64,000 nt of DNA from Cryoendolithus antarcticus. Taxonomy: Eukaryota > Ascomycota > Dothideomycetes > Cladosporiales > Cladosporiaceae. Positions 1 to 10,140 of this stretch are shown one piece after another. The stretch's first letter is position 1. Each line of letters opens with the position of its first letter. Under the pieces are notes generated by a model. That model had not been told where the DNA came from. It saw only the letters and a program-made list of their open reading frames with translations, and made no database searches. The position numbers and the translations under genes are program-made. The stretch covers positions 124,001-188,000 of the forward strand of contig NAJO01000002.1 of assembly GCA_002077065.1 (NCBI GenBank), written 5' to 3'.

Positions 1-54
1 TCTATCACCCGATGCAGTCATCATTCATCACTCATACTCATCATCTACCACTCG

Positions 55-1198
55 TCAAGCCATCGGATCCTCGGTATTCCACTCCTCTTGGTAAGGAATC
101 GCCTTCACGACCACCCCATCCTCCTGACTTGCGACTACGTACGAGTTCTTCGGTATCAAAGTCCACTCGCTCTCCTTGTAAGTGCTCGGCTCACTGGCGA
201 TAATGATGTGCTTGCCGTGATCCTCTACAGCTCTCAGTCCCACCCTTTCAACCCTCTCGCTGCCGTCCGGCCTCTCATTGCCGTCCGGATGACCAGGGAA
301 CTTCCGGTTCAGCGTCGTTCCCGCAGTCGTAGAGTAGTAGAGGGATGGAGGTTCTTGTGTGGCGTGATTGCGGAATCGGTAAGCAAGCATCTTCACGCCA
401 TCAGTCGTGCAAAGGTTCAGACTGTTCGGCTTCGCTCTCGGCCCCAACAGCGCAATTTGCAGTTCGACTACTGCAGCGACCATGGCATGCATAGCGCCCA
501 CCATCTCTTCCACACTGAACTCGCGCTCGAATGCACGCTCGTCCTCGGAGAAATTCGTCAGGAATGACATGTACAGCGCGGCCATGTGCTCGCTGTCTGT
601 GCCGCCTTGCACAGCTGCATACGCCACACGAGACAATTTCTGACACAGGTGGATCTTAATGACCGAGAAATCCGAGACGACGCCGTTGTGCATGAAGGAA
701 TGGCGGCCAAAGAGGAAAGGATGGTTGTTAACGGGTGTTATGGCCGTTCCTGATGCTGCGCGAATATGCGCCATGAGCACTCTCGTCTCAGTATTAGCAC
801 AAATTGACCGGAAATTCGCGTCCTTCCCAGGAGGCTGGATGGTCTTGTAGCTCGCTGGCCGGAGGCCTTCCTTAAGAGAGCCATCAGAGGATTTGCCCGT
901 GGAGCCTAGCTCGAAGTCAGAGTTTGAGGAAGTGTACCAGGCTATGCCGAGACCGTCGAGATTGTAGAGAACATTTCGGGCTGTGATTAGGTGGTCACTG
1001 GAGGGGAGGGAGGGGTTCGAGTGGATTAGGCCTGGGAGGTAGTGGTCGTGGATTTGGTTTGTTAGGGAGTGGGTTGGGGCTATGAGGACGTCGTGCAGAA
1101 GACAGGGCTCGGTGGGGGAGATGTAGGCGAACCAGCTGGGGAGGATTAGCTCATGTACTATTTTGTTTTCTGATACGTGGGTTGTCCTACCGACACAT
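55..1198 (-). CDS. DUG3: Class II glutamine amidotransferase Dug3 (glutathione degradation)
   Basis: The predicted product is a 362-residue N-terminal-nucleophile glutamine amidotransferase of the Dug3 family. In yeast this is a subunit of the cytosolic Dug2-Dug3 complex that cleaves the gamma-glutamyl bond of glutathione. The exons are 1198..1191 and 1135..55, with a 55-bp intron (1190..1136, GT..CAG). Exon 1 is only 8 nt and encodes Met-Cys plus two bases of Arg. Splicing gives MCRWFAYISP, which puts the catalytic Cys at position 2 as the family requires. Family motifs AHIRAASG and NNHPF..HNG are present, and the length matches yeast Dug3 (about 357). An unspliced reading from 1206 would start MPPCVGR and lose Cys2, so I reject it. 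The gene is divergent from CFIm25. Confidence 0.88.
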
Positions 1199-1513
1199 GG
1201 TGGCATGGAGGGGGGGCTTGATCAGGCGGGTTCGATAAGTATCACTTCATCGAAGCATGGCGAGTATGGCAACGCGAGACTGGTAGACTGAGATGACGAG
1301 GGCGACCTGCTTGACTGCAAAGGCGAGACTCACATTATCGCTGACAATGATCTGCTATCAATCGCTCACCTCATATCTGCTATCAATGGCTGCATCAACG
1401 ACCCGGCCAGATTGGGCAAGTGGAAGCGGACGAAGTGGGCTTCGTCCAGACCGCACTCGAGTGCCATCCTGACATCCCAACTATATGGACCTTTGTCTGA
1501 CGCAAAGGTGAGC
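1199..1513. promoter_or_regulatory. Divergent intergenic region DUG3 / CFIm25
   Basis: This 315-bp spacer lies between two divergent start codons and must hold both promoters. I see no gene in it. The + strand frame of the next gene stays open back to about 1412 but has no ATG before 1514. Confidence 0.6.
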
Positions 1514-2383
1514 ATGTCTGCTGTGCCCTCTCACGTAACGCGTTCATCGCTCCCAGCCAAAGATGTCCTTCCGTTCGATGAGCGCCAGCCTGAGGCGATT
1601 CGACTCTACCCTCTAAGCAACTACACGTTCGGCACGAAGGAAGCGCAGCCGGAGGAGGATCCCTCGGTGAAGGACAGGCTGAAGAGGCTGGAAGACTACT
1701 ATGGTAGATATGGGATGCGGAGGTCGGGCGAAGGGGTGCTTGTGTGCCATGAACACAATCATCCGCACATTCTCATGATCCAGATAGCCAATGCATTCTT
1801 CAAGCTGTATGTACCTGTGTCAGACTCCTATACTGTATCGCAGAGCTGACGTCTCGCGAGCCCTGGCGACTGGCTCGACTACAATGTCGACGAGATCCAA
1901 GGCTTCACCGAACGCATGAACGAGCGCCTCGCCGCACCTCCAGGCACCTCCCTTGCCTACACCAGTCCTCAGACCTGGAATGTCCACTCCACACTCGCGA
2001 CCTGGTGGCGCCCAAACTTCGATCAGTTCATGTACCCTTTCCTGCCACCTCACGCCACCCGGCCGAAGGAGTGCAAGAAGTTGTACCTCTTGCAGCTTCC
2101 CGAGAGCCGCGTGCTGAGTGTGCCGAAAAACATGAAGCTGCTTGCTGTGCCGCTGTTTGAGCTGTATGATAATAGTCCGAGGTATGGGCCGCAGATTAGT
2201 GCGCTGCCGCATTATCTTAGTAGGTTTCGGTGGGAATTTGTTGATGAGGAGGGCAAGGTCGTAGCGTGGACGCCGGGTGGGGCGGTAGACGAGATGGTGA
2301 AGACGAAGATCTTGGCTGGTGGAGAGGATGTCGAGGTTGGCGCAAATGGCAGTGGTGAAGTGAAGATGGAGGACGCGAAATGA
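1514..2383 (+). CDS. Cleavage factor I 25-kDa subunit (CFIm25/NUDT21-like)
   Basis: This is the Nudix-fold subunit that binds UGUA elements in pre-mRNA and helps choose poly(A) sites in the nucleus. The exons are 1514..1806 and 1861..2383 (271 residues), with a 54-bp intron (GTATGT..GCGAG). The junction gives FFKL-PGDWLDYN, which matches the family's FFKLPG segment. Other hallmarks are LYPLSNYTFGTKE near the N terminus, GMRRSGEGVL, WWRPNFDQ.MYP, and the C-terminal core PLFELYDNSPRYGPQISALP. The family has a Nudix fold but is not catalytic. ATG 1514 is the first in-frame ATG and has A at -3. The tail after the Nudix core is longer than in the human protein. It reads EMVKTKIL and then a Gly/Glu-rich end. 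Confidence 0.9.
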
Positions 2384-3282
2384 GTCGAAGGAGTGAGCAG
2401 TCGCCTCAACCGCAGCCAAAATTAATACACCACGTCCGAGCCGGCGAGAAAAGGAAGGGGGCGAGGGATCACCTTCGGACCTGCACTGCACATGTGCCCT
2501 GGTACTGCGGACGGCTCCCGAAGGCCGCAAGACTATCCACACGAAGTACAGGCTGGATCCTCCGGATCACCATCTAGCGCATTAACCGCTAGACCATTTC
2601 TGCTCGCTTGGAAACCTGTGGAATTGGCGTGATAATATACCGAGATCTGGGATTTGCTGCCGCAGAGCTGAGCACCATGCGGGTATTTGGTGGCACCCCG
2701 GTGGCGTTGAGGTGGTGGGCGAGAAGGGCGCTAGCCGCAAGACGGTAGCGGCGAGAGGTCGAGGGTTCGAACCTCACGCGCGCATGAGCGGATTGGACCT
2801 CGTACCACAACTTGCTTCCGATCAGACTACAGGCGCGCCAGTGCGTGATGTCGACGCAGCAATGGAGTCTCTGCGAGCACTTCACATCAAAATGTCACGC
2901 AAGTCTGCACTGAGATCATATGTCCTCATGGTACCATGAGCCCCGCTATCAGTCCGGTGTGTAAAAGCACGGCGTCGAGAGCTCGATTGTCAACTACTAC
3001 GTCACGGTTCTTATGTCACCTACCTGGTAGTATGGGGTGCTGGCAACGAGAATCCTGACGGTGATACTATTTGAAATGGCGAAGTGAAGACGCAGGATGT
3101 GAAGTGGAGGGGGTTTGCATCTCATGTTGATGATGGGCAATCAAAACTTGTGCTTCTACATCAGCGCTTGACAATCGACGGACCTTCACTTGGCAAGGGT
3201 ATCACACTACTTGACAACACACCGATGCCACGAACACCGGTTCATATAAGAATCTATTAAAATACTGCGGCGTCAATCAACC
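2384..3282. other. Intergenic, no gene supported
   Basis: This is about 0.9 kb with only short scattered open frames. It contains a perfect 6-bp hairpin (TCTAGC/GCTAGA, near 2571-2595) and a GGTTCGAACC palindrome near 2765. Both resemble pol III internal boxes, but neither sits in a foldable tRNA. Confidence 0.5.
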
Positions 3283-3832
3283 ATGGATAGCACGATAAAC
3301 GCTTATGTCAGGCCGATGCATCCGCCCAAATCATCATTGACGTGGTGTGCAGAATGTGTGGTGCTTCACGACAAAATCCTACGCCTCATGGGTTTCGGAG
3401 TCGAGTCAGCAGTCCATCACCCATCCCAGGCGGATAGTGGCACCGAGGTCGAGACCAGTATCAACCTATTCCGTCACACTCTAGACGCGAGGAAAGATGC
3501 CAGCGATGCTATGGACACCATCTCACCCCGCACCGCCACTTCACAGACAAGTGCTCCCGCAGTTGAAAAGACCAGTACCGAGAGCGCTCCGGACCTCGAG
3601 CACAAAACGCACAGCACCGCGGGCGAGTTGGCAGTCCCTCAGCACTCGCAGCTCCTCGACCTCCCATTCGAGACACGGCTGTCTTTGCTTCGACTCAAAA
3701 GCGCGACAGCTTATGTCCGAGTACATCGAGCTGCATCGTCTGTCACCAGCTGCGGCAACGTTCTGGTCGGAGGCAGATTTGAAGAAGATGGTCGCCAATA
3801 CCGGCTCTGTCTCCGCGGCTGATGAGAAGTGA
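3283..3832 (+). CDS. Uncharacterised small protein, apparently frame-broken
   Basis: I do not recognise this gene. A frame opens at ATG 3283 and runs 179 codons to 3822. Its first two thirds look protein-like: CAEC near residue 23, a Ser/Thr/Ala/Glu-rich middle, then LLDLPFETRLSLLRLK. After that the character changes. The +1 frame, open to a stop at 3832, continues as an amphipathic segment (LMSEYIELHRLSPAAATFW, ending VSAADEK). The switch falls on an AAAA run at 3697-3700, and removing one A would join the two halves smoothly. This could be a real frameshift, a homopolymer sequencing error, or simply a non-gene. No intron with acceptable borders bridges the frames. Confidence 0.4.
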
Positions 3833-4469
3833 CTTTGGTTCTACTAACTGCAGTGGAGAATACTCGGACGGTGAGGAGACAGAATGCAAGCTGAAGGATC
3901 ATTGAGACTCATCACATTGAGGCAGAAGCCAAGGGGCACCAATAGGTGATCTTCAGCCTGAGGCGACAGAGTTGCAAATCGGGCGGCAGCCGACACGCTT
4001 TGTCAAAACTTCCAGCGTTACATGCATACGAGAGTTGCGGCACAGACTTTTGCATCTGATGGAGCGACCAAGCTTGGGCTTCACCTGCGTCTCTGTTCTG
4101 TCGTAGCGGACAGCTCGTGAGTACCGCGTCGTCTAGCTTCAGCAAACGATTGGCAACATGGGGAAGCTCTCTGCACAGGACTGAGTGCAGAGCCTACGAG
4201 GGGATTATTATGTACTGCAGTCTGCTGTCATAATCAATGCGTTGATATATGCACGTATGTGTTCCATAAAGTGAAGTGAAGTGAACTCCGAAGCACGTGC
4301 CAAAGTTGCGCATTTCCCCACGCATGTGACAGTCGTTCACTTGTGCTCTCCATCGACCATCTAGCAGTCGCCGACAGCACGCACCATCGACACTCGAGCG
4401 CTTCACTGCGTCAACGAGCACCAGCGAGTCTTGCTATCAGCATATCGTACCCATACCGCGCAGCTCGAG
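3833..4469. other. Intergenic / TAF11 upstream region
   Basis: About 640 bp with no supported gene. The last 150 bp before ATG 4470 are C/A-rich and likely hold the TAF11 promoter and 5' leader. Confidence 0.5.
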
Positions 4470-5540
4470 ATGGCCTCCCCACCACCCCCTTCCTCAAGCC
4501 CTCCAGCACCAGGCGGTCTCACTCTTCCCCGCCAGCGCCCTGCCCTCACGCTCCCCACTGCATCCGCCCTAGCGTCGCGCAAACCGTCCACAGCGAGCAC
4601 AGCAACGCTCTCCTCGCACCCTCTACGCCAAACATCCTTCCCACCGGAAGGCCAGACTTCCCCGCGATACTCTCCCTCCGTCACTCCAGACTTCAGCGAC
4701 AGCGAGATCACGAGCGCAATCTCCGGGCCCACAACAACAGGCACAGGTAAGCTCAAGCGCAAACGCGGCGAGAAGCGCAAGCTAGGACGTCCCCGTAAGG
4801 AGGGATCCCTCCTCCCCGACCCCGAGCTCCGCAGCTCCCCATCTCACCCCCCACCACCCCAAGACGACCCCTCCTCCGACTCCGACGCCTCAGCCGACGA
4901 TCCCCTAGCCTCCCGCTCCCACCTCGACGCCGCCTACCGCCAACAGCAATCCGATCAGAAAAGCATGCTAGCTCTGATGCCCGAGTGGCAGCGCGCACAG
5001 TACGCACAATGGCACGCGTTCAAGCTAAACAAGGCTGATGTTAGGAAATTGGTCAATCAGACGTTGAGTCAGAGCGTGCCGGCGAATGTGGTGAATGTTG
5101 TCAGTTCTTATTTGAAGATTTTTGCGGGGCAGGTTGTGGAGGGCGCGAGAGAGGTGCAGGGGGAGAGGATGTGGGAGGAGGGGTTGCGGAAAAAGAGGAG
5201 GGTTGATAAGACAATGGCAGGAGTGAAGAAGGAAGGTGGCGTGAAAACTGAGGGGAATGGGCAGGAGATGTTGGGATCGGATGATACGCAGCCGGACAGT
5301 GAGAGCACGATACAAGGGCAGCATGGAGATGGACAGGATGACATGCCTGATGCTGCGCTGGGCTGGTCACGAGAGATCGACGAGCTGGATCGAGGACCGC
5401 TGCAGCCCGACCATTTGCGAGAGGCAGTCCGACGAATGAAGAAGTCACGGGCGGGAGGTAGTGTGGGCTTTACGGGTCTGAGCCTGGAGGGCAGAGAGGT
5501 GGCTGCACCACGCATGGGAGGGAGAAGACTGTTTAGATGA
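4470..5540 (+). CDS. TAF11: TFIID subunit TAF11 (TAFII28-like histone fold)
   Basis: This is a single-exon gene of 356 residues. TAF11 pairs with TAF13 through histone folds in the general transcription factor TFIID. The N-terminal 160 residues are Pro/Ser-rich and low in complexity, with a basic KLKRKRGEKRK.GRPRKEG patch (AT-hook-like, probable nuclear signal). The TAFII28 domain begins near residue 168 (MPEWQRAQYAQWHAFKLN) and continues as ADVRKLVNQTLSQSVPANVV and FAGQVVEGAREV. An acidic, low-complexity insert of about 70 residues follows, and then the conserved last helix GPLQPDHLREAVRRMKKS (about 309-327). A long insert before the last helix separates it from the compact animal protein. 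The start is ATG 4470; the frame is open further 5' but lacks an ATG. Confidence 0.88.
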   Translation: MASPPPPSSSPPAPGGLTLPRQRPALTLPTASALASRKPSTASTATLSSHPLRQTSFPPEGQTSPRYSPSVTPDFSDSEITSAISGPTTTGTGKLKRKRGEKRKLGRPRKEGSLLPDPELRSSPSHPPPPQDDPSSDSDASADDPLASRSHLDAAYRQQQSDQKSMLALMPEWQRAQYAQWHAFKLNKADVRKLVNQTLSQSVPANVVNVVSSYLKIFAGQVVEGAREVQGERMWEEGLRKKRRVDKTMAGVKKEGGVKTEGNGQEMLGSDDTQPDSESTIQGQHGDGQDDMPDAALGWSREIDELDRGPLQPDHLREAVRRMKKSRAGGSVGFTGLSLEGREVAAPRMGGRRLFR

Positions 5541-6346
5541 CGAAGCTGCATGACGGACGTTTGCACCGTCAATGTTGATACCCCAATGCTTGTATACACT
5601 GCATGATAGAATGCGGCTCGGACTTTGCGAGACTGACGTGAGCGCCGCGATGCTGGAATACACCGGATGGTCGTTCAATCTGCGGCAGTTTACCGCTACT
5701 GCGCGTGAATCTCACCATGCCGACCATAGGGGCGTATGGCAACGATGCTATTCGCGGTATGCTATTCCCGGTCACATGGAATTGGCGTTTGACATCTGCA
5801 TGACAGGTCCGTGAGGTAGAACGGGAAGCTTCGGAGTCGCGGCCGGCGCTGTTGGACTGCATTGCTGGAGCGGAGAGGAAACTTGAGATACCCATTGCAT
5901 ACAGCATTGTTTCGGTGACTACCTTCGAGAAGGGCTCTCCACCCCTCACAGGAAGACATGCTTCTACTTGTTCGCCACGATCTTCTCGTTCGCTGATCAT
6001 ATCCCCGTTCCATGGAACGAAGTGAAACATTCGCGGCACGTGCTCTCCTCGGCAGCGTCCGGTTGCCATGGTTATCAGCCTTTCTAAACACCGTCATTTC
6101 GCGCACGAGCTAAGGCCATGGGGCATTGGCCGTGGCGGTCGCAAGGAGGTCTACACTACATGATGCATGCACTCGCGAAGTATCTTTCTCCCCTCATGCA
6201 TCATCACTCTCCTGTGGTTCGTCTGTCTGCGTTGTACCTGCATTGCTAGCTTGAGCGAGAGACGTGAGAGAGCCTGAGGAGGTGGTACTTGAGTGTATCG
6301 GCTGCGACATTGCTAGCACCTTAATTCAAGACATTCAGCACTCAAT
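5541..6346. other. Intergenic, kinase upstream region
   Basis: About 0.8 kb with overlapping short open frames on both strands, none resembling a known protein. The region ends with the kinase leader (ACTCAATATGG). Confidence 0.5.
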
Positions 6347-8622
6347 ATGGCGGACGACTACCAGATGATGGAGGAGCTCGGCAGTATACCCTCCCCCCCC
6401 CTCTCCCGTCACCTACAACCCATACTAACACCCCCCCAGGCGGCTCCTTCGGCATCGTCTACCGCGCCCTCTGCAAACGCACCGGCCTCTCCGTTGCCAT
6501 AAAGCACATAGACCTCGAAGGCAGCGACGACGACATCCGCGAAATCCAGCAAGAAATCTCCCTTCTAGCTACCTGCTCCTCGCCGTACATCACAAACTAC
6601 CTCGACAGCTTCATTCGCGGCACGAAGCTCTGGATCGTCATGGAGTATCTCGGCGGCGGAAGCTGTCTGGATTTGTTAAGGCCAGGGCCAATGGAGGAGA
6701 AGTTCATTGCGGTGATTATGAGAGAGTTGCTGCTGGGGTTGGACTACTTGCATGCTACGGGGAAGATCCATCGGGATATCAAGGCTGCGAATGTGTTGCT
6801 TAGTGAAGAGGGGAGGGTCAAGATCGCGGATTTCGGTGTCGCGGCGCAGTTGACGAATATCAAGTCCCAGCGGATGACCTTCGTCGGGACGCCATTCTGG
6901 ATGGCGCCTGAAGTCATTCAGGAGACTGGGTATGATTTTCACGCGGACATCTGGAGTTTGGGCATCACGGCTATGGAGATGGCGTTTGGTGAGCCGCCGA
7001 GGAGTGATGTGCATCCGATGAAGGTGCTATTCTTGATTCCAAAGGAGAAGCCGCCGCGTCTTGAGGGTGGGAGGTGGAGCAGGGAGTTCAGAGAGTTTGT
7101 GGCGTTGTGTTTGCAAAAGGATCCTGAGAGACGACCGAGCGCGAGGGCGTTGTTGAAGCATTCTTTTGTGAGGCGAGCGGCGAGGACAGAGATTCTGCAG
7201 GAGCTGGTCTACAAGGCGAGGTCTTACGATACTAGCGCGATCAAGGGAAGGGATGTGAGGTTCTACGAGGAGACGTTGAGGGATGTCAATATCGAGGATG
7301 TGGACGATGAGTGGGTGTTTGACACTATCAAGCCGTTGGCTAGTGTGAGACAGCCGAACTTCTCGAAGCACACTGTCAAGAGGCGGAAGCTGGAGAGGAT
7401 CGTAAGTGATGACGGGACAGAGATGGATGCGACTGCGGCTGCAATGGAAGACATGAGTCTCGATGCTGGCCCGCTGAGCGATACCCCTGGGAGACGATCA
7501 GTCACGCCTACGAAAGACCCTTCCACGATCAGGACACCGAAGATCCGCAAGACGCCTCGTATCGCCTCATCAGCCACTGCACGGAAAGTATCGATCGCGT
7601 CACCCACTTCTCGGCGTGTGAGCTCACGCAAGACTTCCGGCATGACACCCACAGCTCGGCGGGTTAGTGGTCAGCCGAAGCAACCTCTGGGTGCCGATCT
7701 GTCGTACGGGAACGGGTCTTCCACAGTGCGACTCTTCAAGCGGTTGACGTCCGAATCTACATCGTCATCATTGGACTCACTTCAACCTGAGAAGTCGACG
7801 GAGCCATATGTCAACGAGAGCTTCGACTCTGACGCCGAGAATCGGGCACCACCTCCACTACCACAGCGCGAAATATCACAAGCACCGACTGTGGTCCCAA
7901 CAGCTACAAAGGAGTCTCTGCTTGGCCGTCGTAGCTACGCCAAGGCCGTTGAGCCAGCGTTTCAAGAAGCTCTAGCAGCCACAGGCGATCGCAGTAAACG
8001 CGAGACTCTGTCACGCGTAGCAGAAGCCTGGAGCGCGCTCGACGAGCTCGATCCTGAAGGCGAACTCATACTCCTGAAGTCGCTGCTCGCCAAGATCCAA
8101 GCGGAACCGAAGCTCGCCGCAGCACTGCTCCCAACACACACTATTACAACATCGCAGCCCTCATCAACCCGCACAAAGAGCCCAACCAAGAAAATCTCCA
8201 GCATCGCCTCCAACGCCTCCACCCTCGTCAACGCTGAGCTCTCCTCCAGCGCCTTAGACTCCACTCCGTTCTCGCCCTCCCACCGCACTCCTCACCCCTC
8301 GCCCTCTAAACCGTCGACCCTCCGCAACACGACCTCCACGCCACCCCTCTCGCCTTCCAAACACAGCCAGCAACGCGAGCCTTCCAGCCCGAGTAAATTG
8401 GTCATGTCGCCGCAGAACCCTCGGTTGAAGAAAATGAAGAGTAATCAGAGTTTGGCCAGGGAGAGGGAGAGCGAGCGGCAAGCGAGGGATGAGAAAGCGA
8501 GGTTGGAGGAGAAGATGCCCGGAGGGGCAGGGAAGGTGGGTATGGAACATGTGGGGTTGCTTGAGGGGGTCATGTATGGGAGGTGGGTTGAAGGGTTGGG
8601 GAGAAGGTGGCCCGGGGTGTGA
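6347..8622 (+). CDS. Ste20-family protein kinase, GCKIII type (Sid1/SepL/MST3-like)
   Basis: The product is a 739-residue Ser/Thr kinase of the germinal-centre kinase III group. In fungi these kinases act in septation-initiation or polarity signalling. The exons are 6347..6383 and 6440..8622, with a 56-bp intron (GTATAC..CCCAG) that falls inside the glycine loop and restores ELGSGSFGIVY (residues 11-21). Further motifs are AIKHIDLE (catalytic Lys), HRDIKAANVLL (about 122), DFGVAAQLT (about 141), GTPFWMAPE (about 163) and DIWSLGITAMEM. The C-terminal half is Ser/Thr/Pro-rich and low in complexity, followed by a basic coiled stretch and the short conserved-looking end LLEGVMYGRWVEGLGRRWPG. Whether it is the Sid1/SepL or the MST3/Kic1 ortholog needs a tree; the domain order favours Sid1/SepL. 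Confidence 0.9.
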
Positions 8623-9113
8623 GTCGAGGAGGAGCGTGGGATCTTGACTGTCAGATCAGGAAGATGGAAAGCAGTTGAATGAGGGGTGGGCGTATTGACT
8701 TCTTGTACGATGCGATTTGCATAGCAGCGGGCTGCATTTGAAAGAGGATCGGGATGGCGTTCGGGGAATCAGGAGATGAGGAATTGAACGGCCGTGAGCG
8801 GCTAGGCAGGACCGCGTGTAGATAGATAAACCCAGAGCTATTGCCTACACACAGTCATGTCCCTTCTGTTATCCGTGGAAGTGTGATGATCAGGTGTACT
8901 TACTATTCTAGACCTTGTGAAAAGACGAGACAGTGCAATATGTACACGTACTTAGGTAAGTAGTCTGCGTCGTACTCGCCTACTTCTACGTCTGCGCCAT
9001 CTGGTCTCAATGCTCAACACATATTGACTCCGACGACATACATCCTCAACTTGCTGCGAATCGAAAATGTCAATTCGGCAGTCTTGCTTCCACCATCGCT
9101 AGTCGTAGATAGC
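8623..9113. other. Intergenic between tandem genes
   Basis: About 490 bp: kinase 3' flank, then the AlkB-like upstream region. An ATG at 9067 is out of frame with the downstream gene. No gene seen. Confidence 0.5.
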
Positions 9114-9929
9114 ATGACTGCTTACGTGGCGACAAAACGCAAGGCCATCAGCGACTACTTCGTCACATCGCCACCCAAACGAGCGCGCCTGGAAAAACCC
9201 AGCGCCAATAACGACGACCTCCCCTCTCCGCGAACCTCGATCCCAGTAAGACCTGGCTCTCATGGTTCCCTCGTTGAGGTCGCCCATCCTGCCCTCCCAA
9301 GTCTCTCTACTGTACCAGGCTTCCTCACTACATCCGAAGAAGCCTCCCTCCTTGCTTTTCTGGACAAGCAATCCTGGCGCACCGATCTCGCGCGTCGCTG
9401 CATACACTACGGTGGGACATACTGCCTTATGCCACCTCGCTCGGCCTCGCCTTTCACGAAGAAGAACATAGAGTCCCAGATCTTCACGGCCGATCCATTG
9501 CCACCGGAGCTGGGTTTTGTAGTAGACCGCATGGTAGACGCTGGAATGTACTCGGCAGACGCGAGACCGGAGTTCTGTATCGTCAACGAGTACGCGCCCA
9601 GCCACGGCATCTCCGCGCACGTTGAAAACTTCCGCTTCGGCGAGCCCGTCGTCGGGCTCACACTCGGGCAGGCGGATACGATGCGATTCCACGAGTTGGT
9701 CGAGGAAGGTGACGGAAGTGTGCGAAGTGGACTGGCGGGAAAGGCCGCAAGGACGGGGAGGAAGGTTGATGTGCTGTTGGCGAGACGGGAGTTGGTGGTT
9801 ATGAGGGGTGAGGCGAGGAGGAAGTGGCAGCATGAGATTGTTAGAGGACGGGTGAAGGGACGGGGAGAGGGGTGGCGGAGGGTGAGTCTGACGTTTAGAG
9901 TTGAGATCAAAAAGGGAAGGGGGAGGTGA
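9114..9929 (+). CDS. AlkB-like 2-oxoglutarate/Fe(II) dioxygenase
   Basis: This is a single-exon gene of 271 residues. The fold is that of AlkB-type oxidative demethylases, which act on alkylated nucleic acids or proteins. The segments in order are PGFLTTSEEASLLAFLDKQSW, YGGTYC, FCIVNEYAPSHGISAHVENFRFGEPVVGLTLG, VMRGEARRKWQHEI and RRVSLTFR. The first metal ligand (H of HVE), the second His (WQHEI) and the 2-oxoglutarate-binding Arg pair (RRVSLTFR) can be placed. The usual HxD is HxE here. The N terminus carries RKAISDYF followed by basic residues (PPKRARLEK), which resembles a degenerate PCNA-interacting box plus nuclear signal. Start ATG 9114 is the first in-frame ATG. The substrate is unknown. 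Confidence 0.8.
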   Translation: MTAYVATKRKAISDYFVTSPPKRARLEKPSANNDDLPSPRTSIPVRPGSHGSLVEVAHPALPSLSTVPGFLTTSEEASLLAFLDKQSWRTDLARRCIHYGGTYCLMPPRSASPFTKKNIESQIFTADPLPPELGFVVDRMVDAGMYSADARPEFCIVNEYAPSHGISAHVENFRFGEPVVGLTLGQADTMRFHELVEEGDGSVRSGLAGKAARTGRKVDVLLARRELVVMRGEARRKWQHEIVRGRVKGRGEGWRRVSLTFRVEIKKGRGR

Positions 9930-10140
9930 AATGAGTCGCTTCCGTACGCTCAACGATCTCATGATTATGTGTAAGCATTGACTTTTCCCCCGTGGCCGTA
10001 TGCTTCGTGACGGCCGTCCCGATGCTGCTTTTCCCTTTCGCCGTCCCTGACCACCACGCAACCTTAGCCCGCGCCATGTGTACAGTCTCTCACAAAGTGC
10101 CGCCCATGGGATGCCGAAATCTGTCATGTCTTTCTGACAA

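Noticed and set aside
1412..1560. Upstream extension or 5' intron of the CFIm25 gene (GTGAGC..CCCAG at 1508-1556)
   Set aside because: The upstream frame has no ATG, and using this intron puts the exon out of frame with a stop just before it.
2540..2620. tRNA-like A box (TGGTCTAGCGG) on the minus strand near 2590
   Set aside because: No B box follows within tRNA distance and no acceptor stem can be drawn; the match comes from a simple hairpin.
2690..2800. GGTTCGAACC box near 2765 as part of a tRNA
   Set aside because: A T-arm can be drawn on the minus strand, but there is no matching A box, D-arm or acceptor stem. At most it is a tRNA-derived relic.
5569..6069. 166-codon minus-strand frame upstream of the kinase
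   Set aside because: No recognisable motif, and other frames in the same stretch are equally long.
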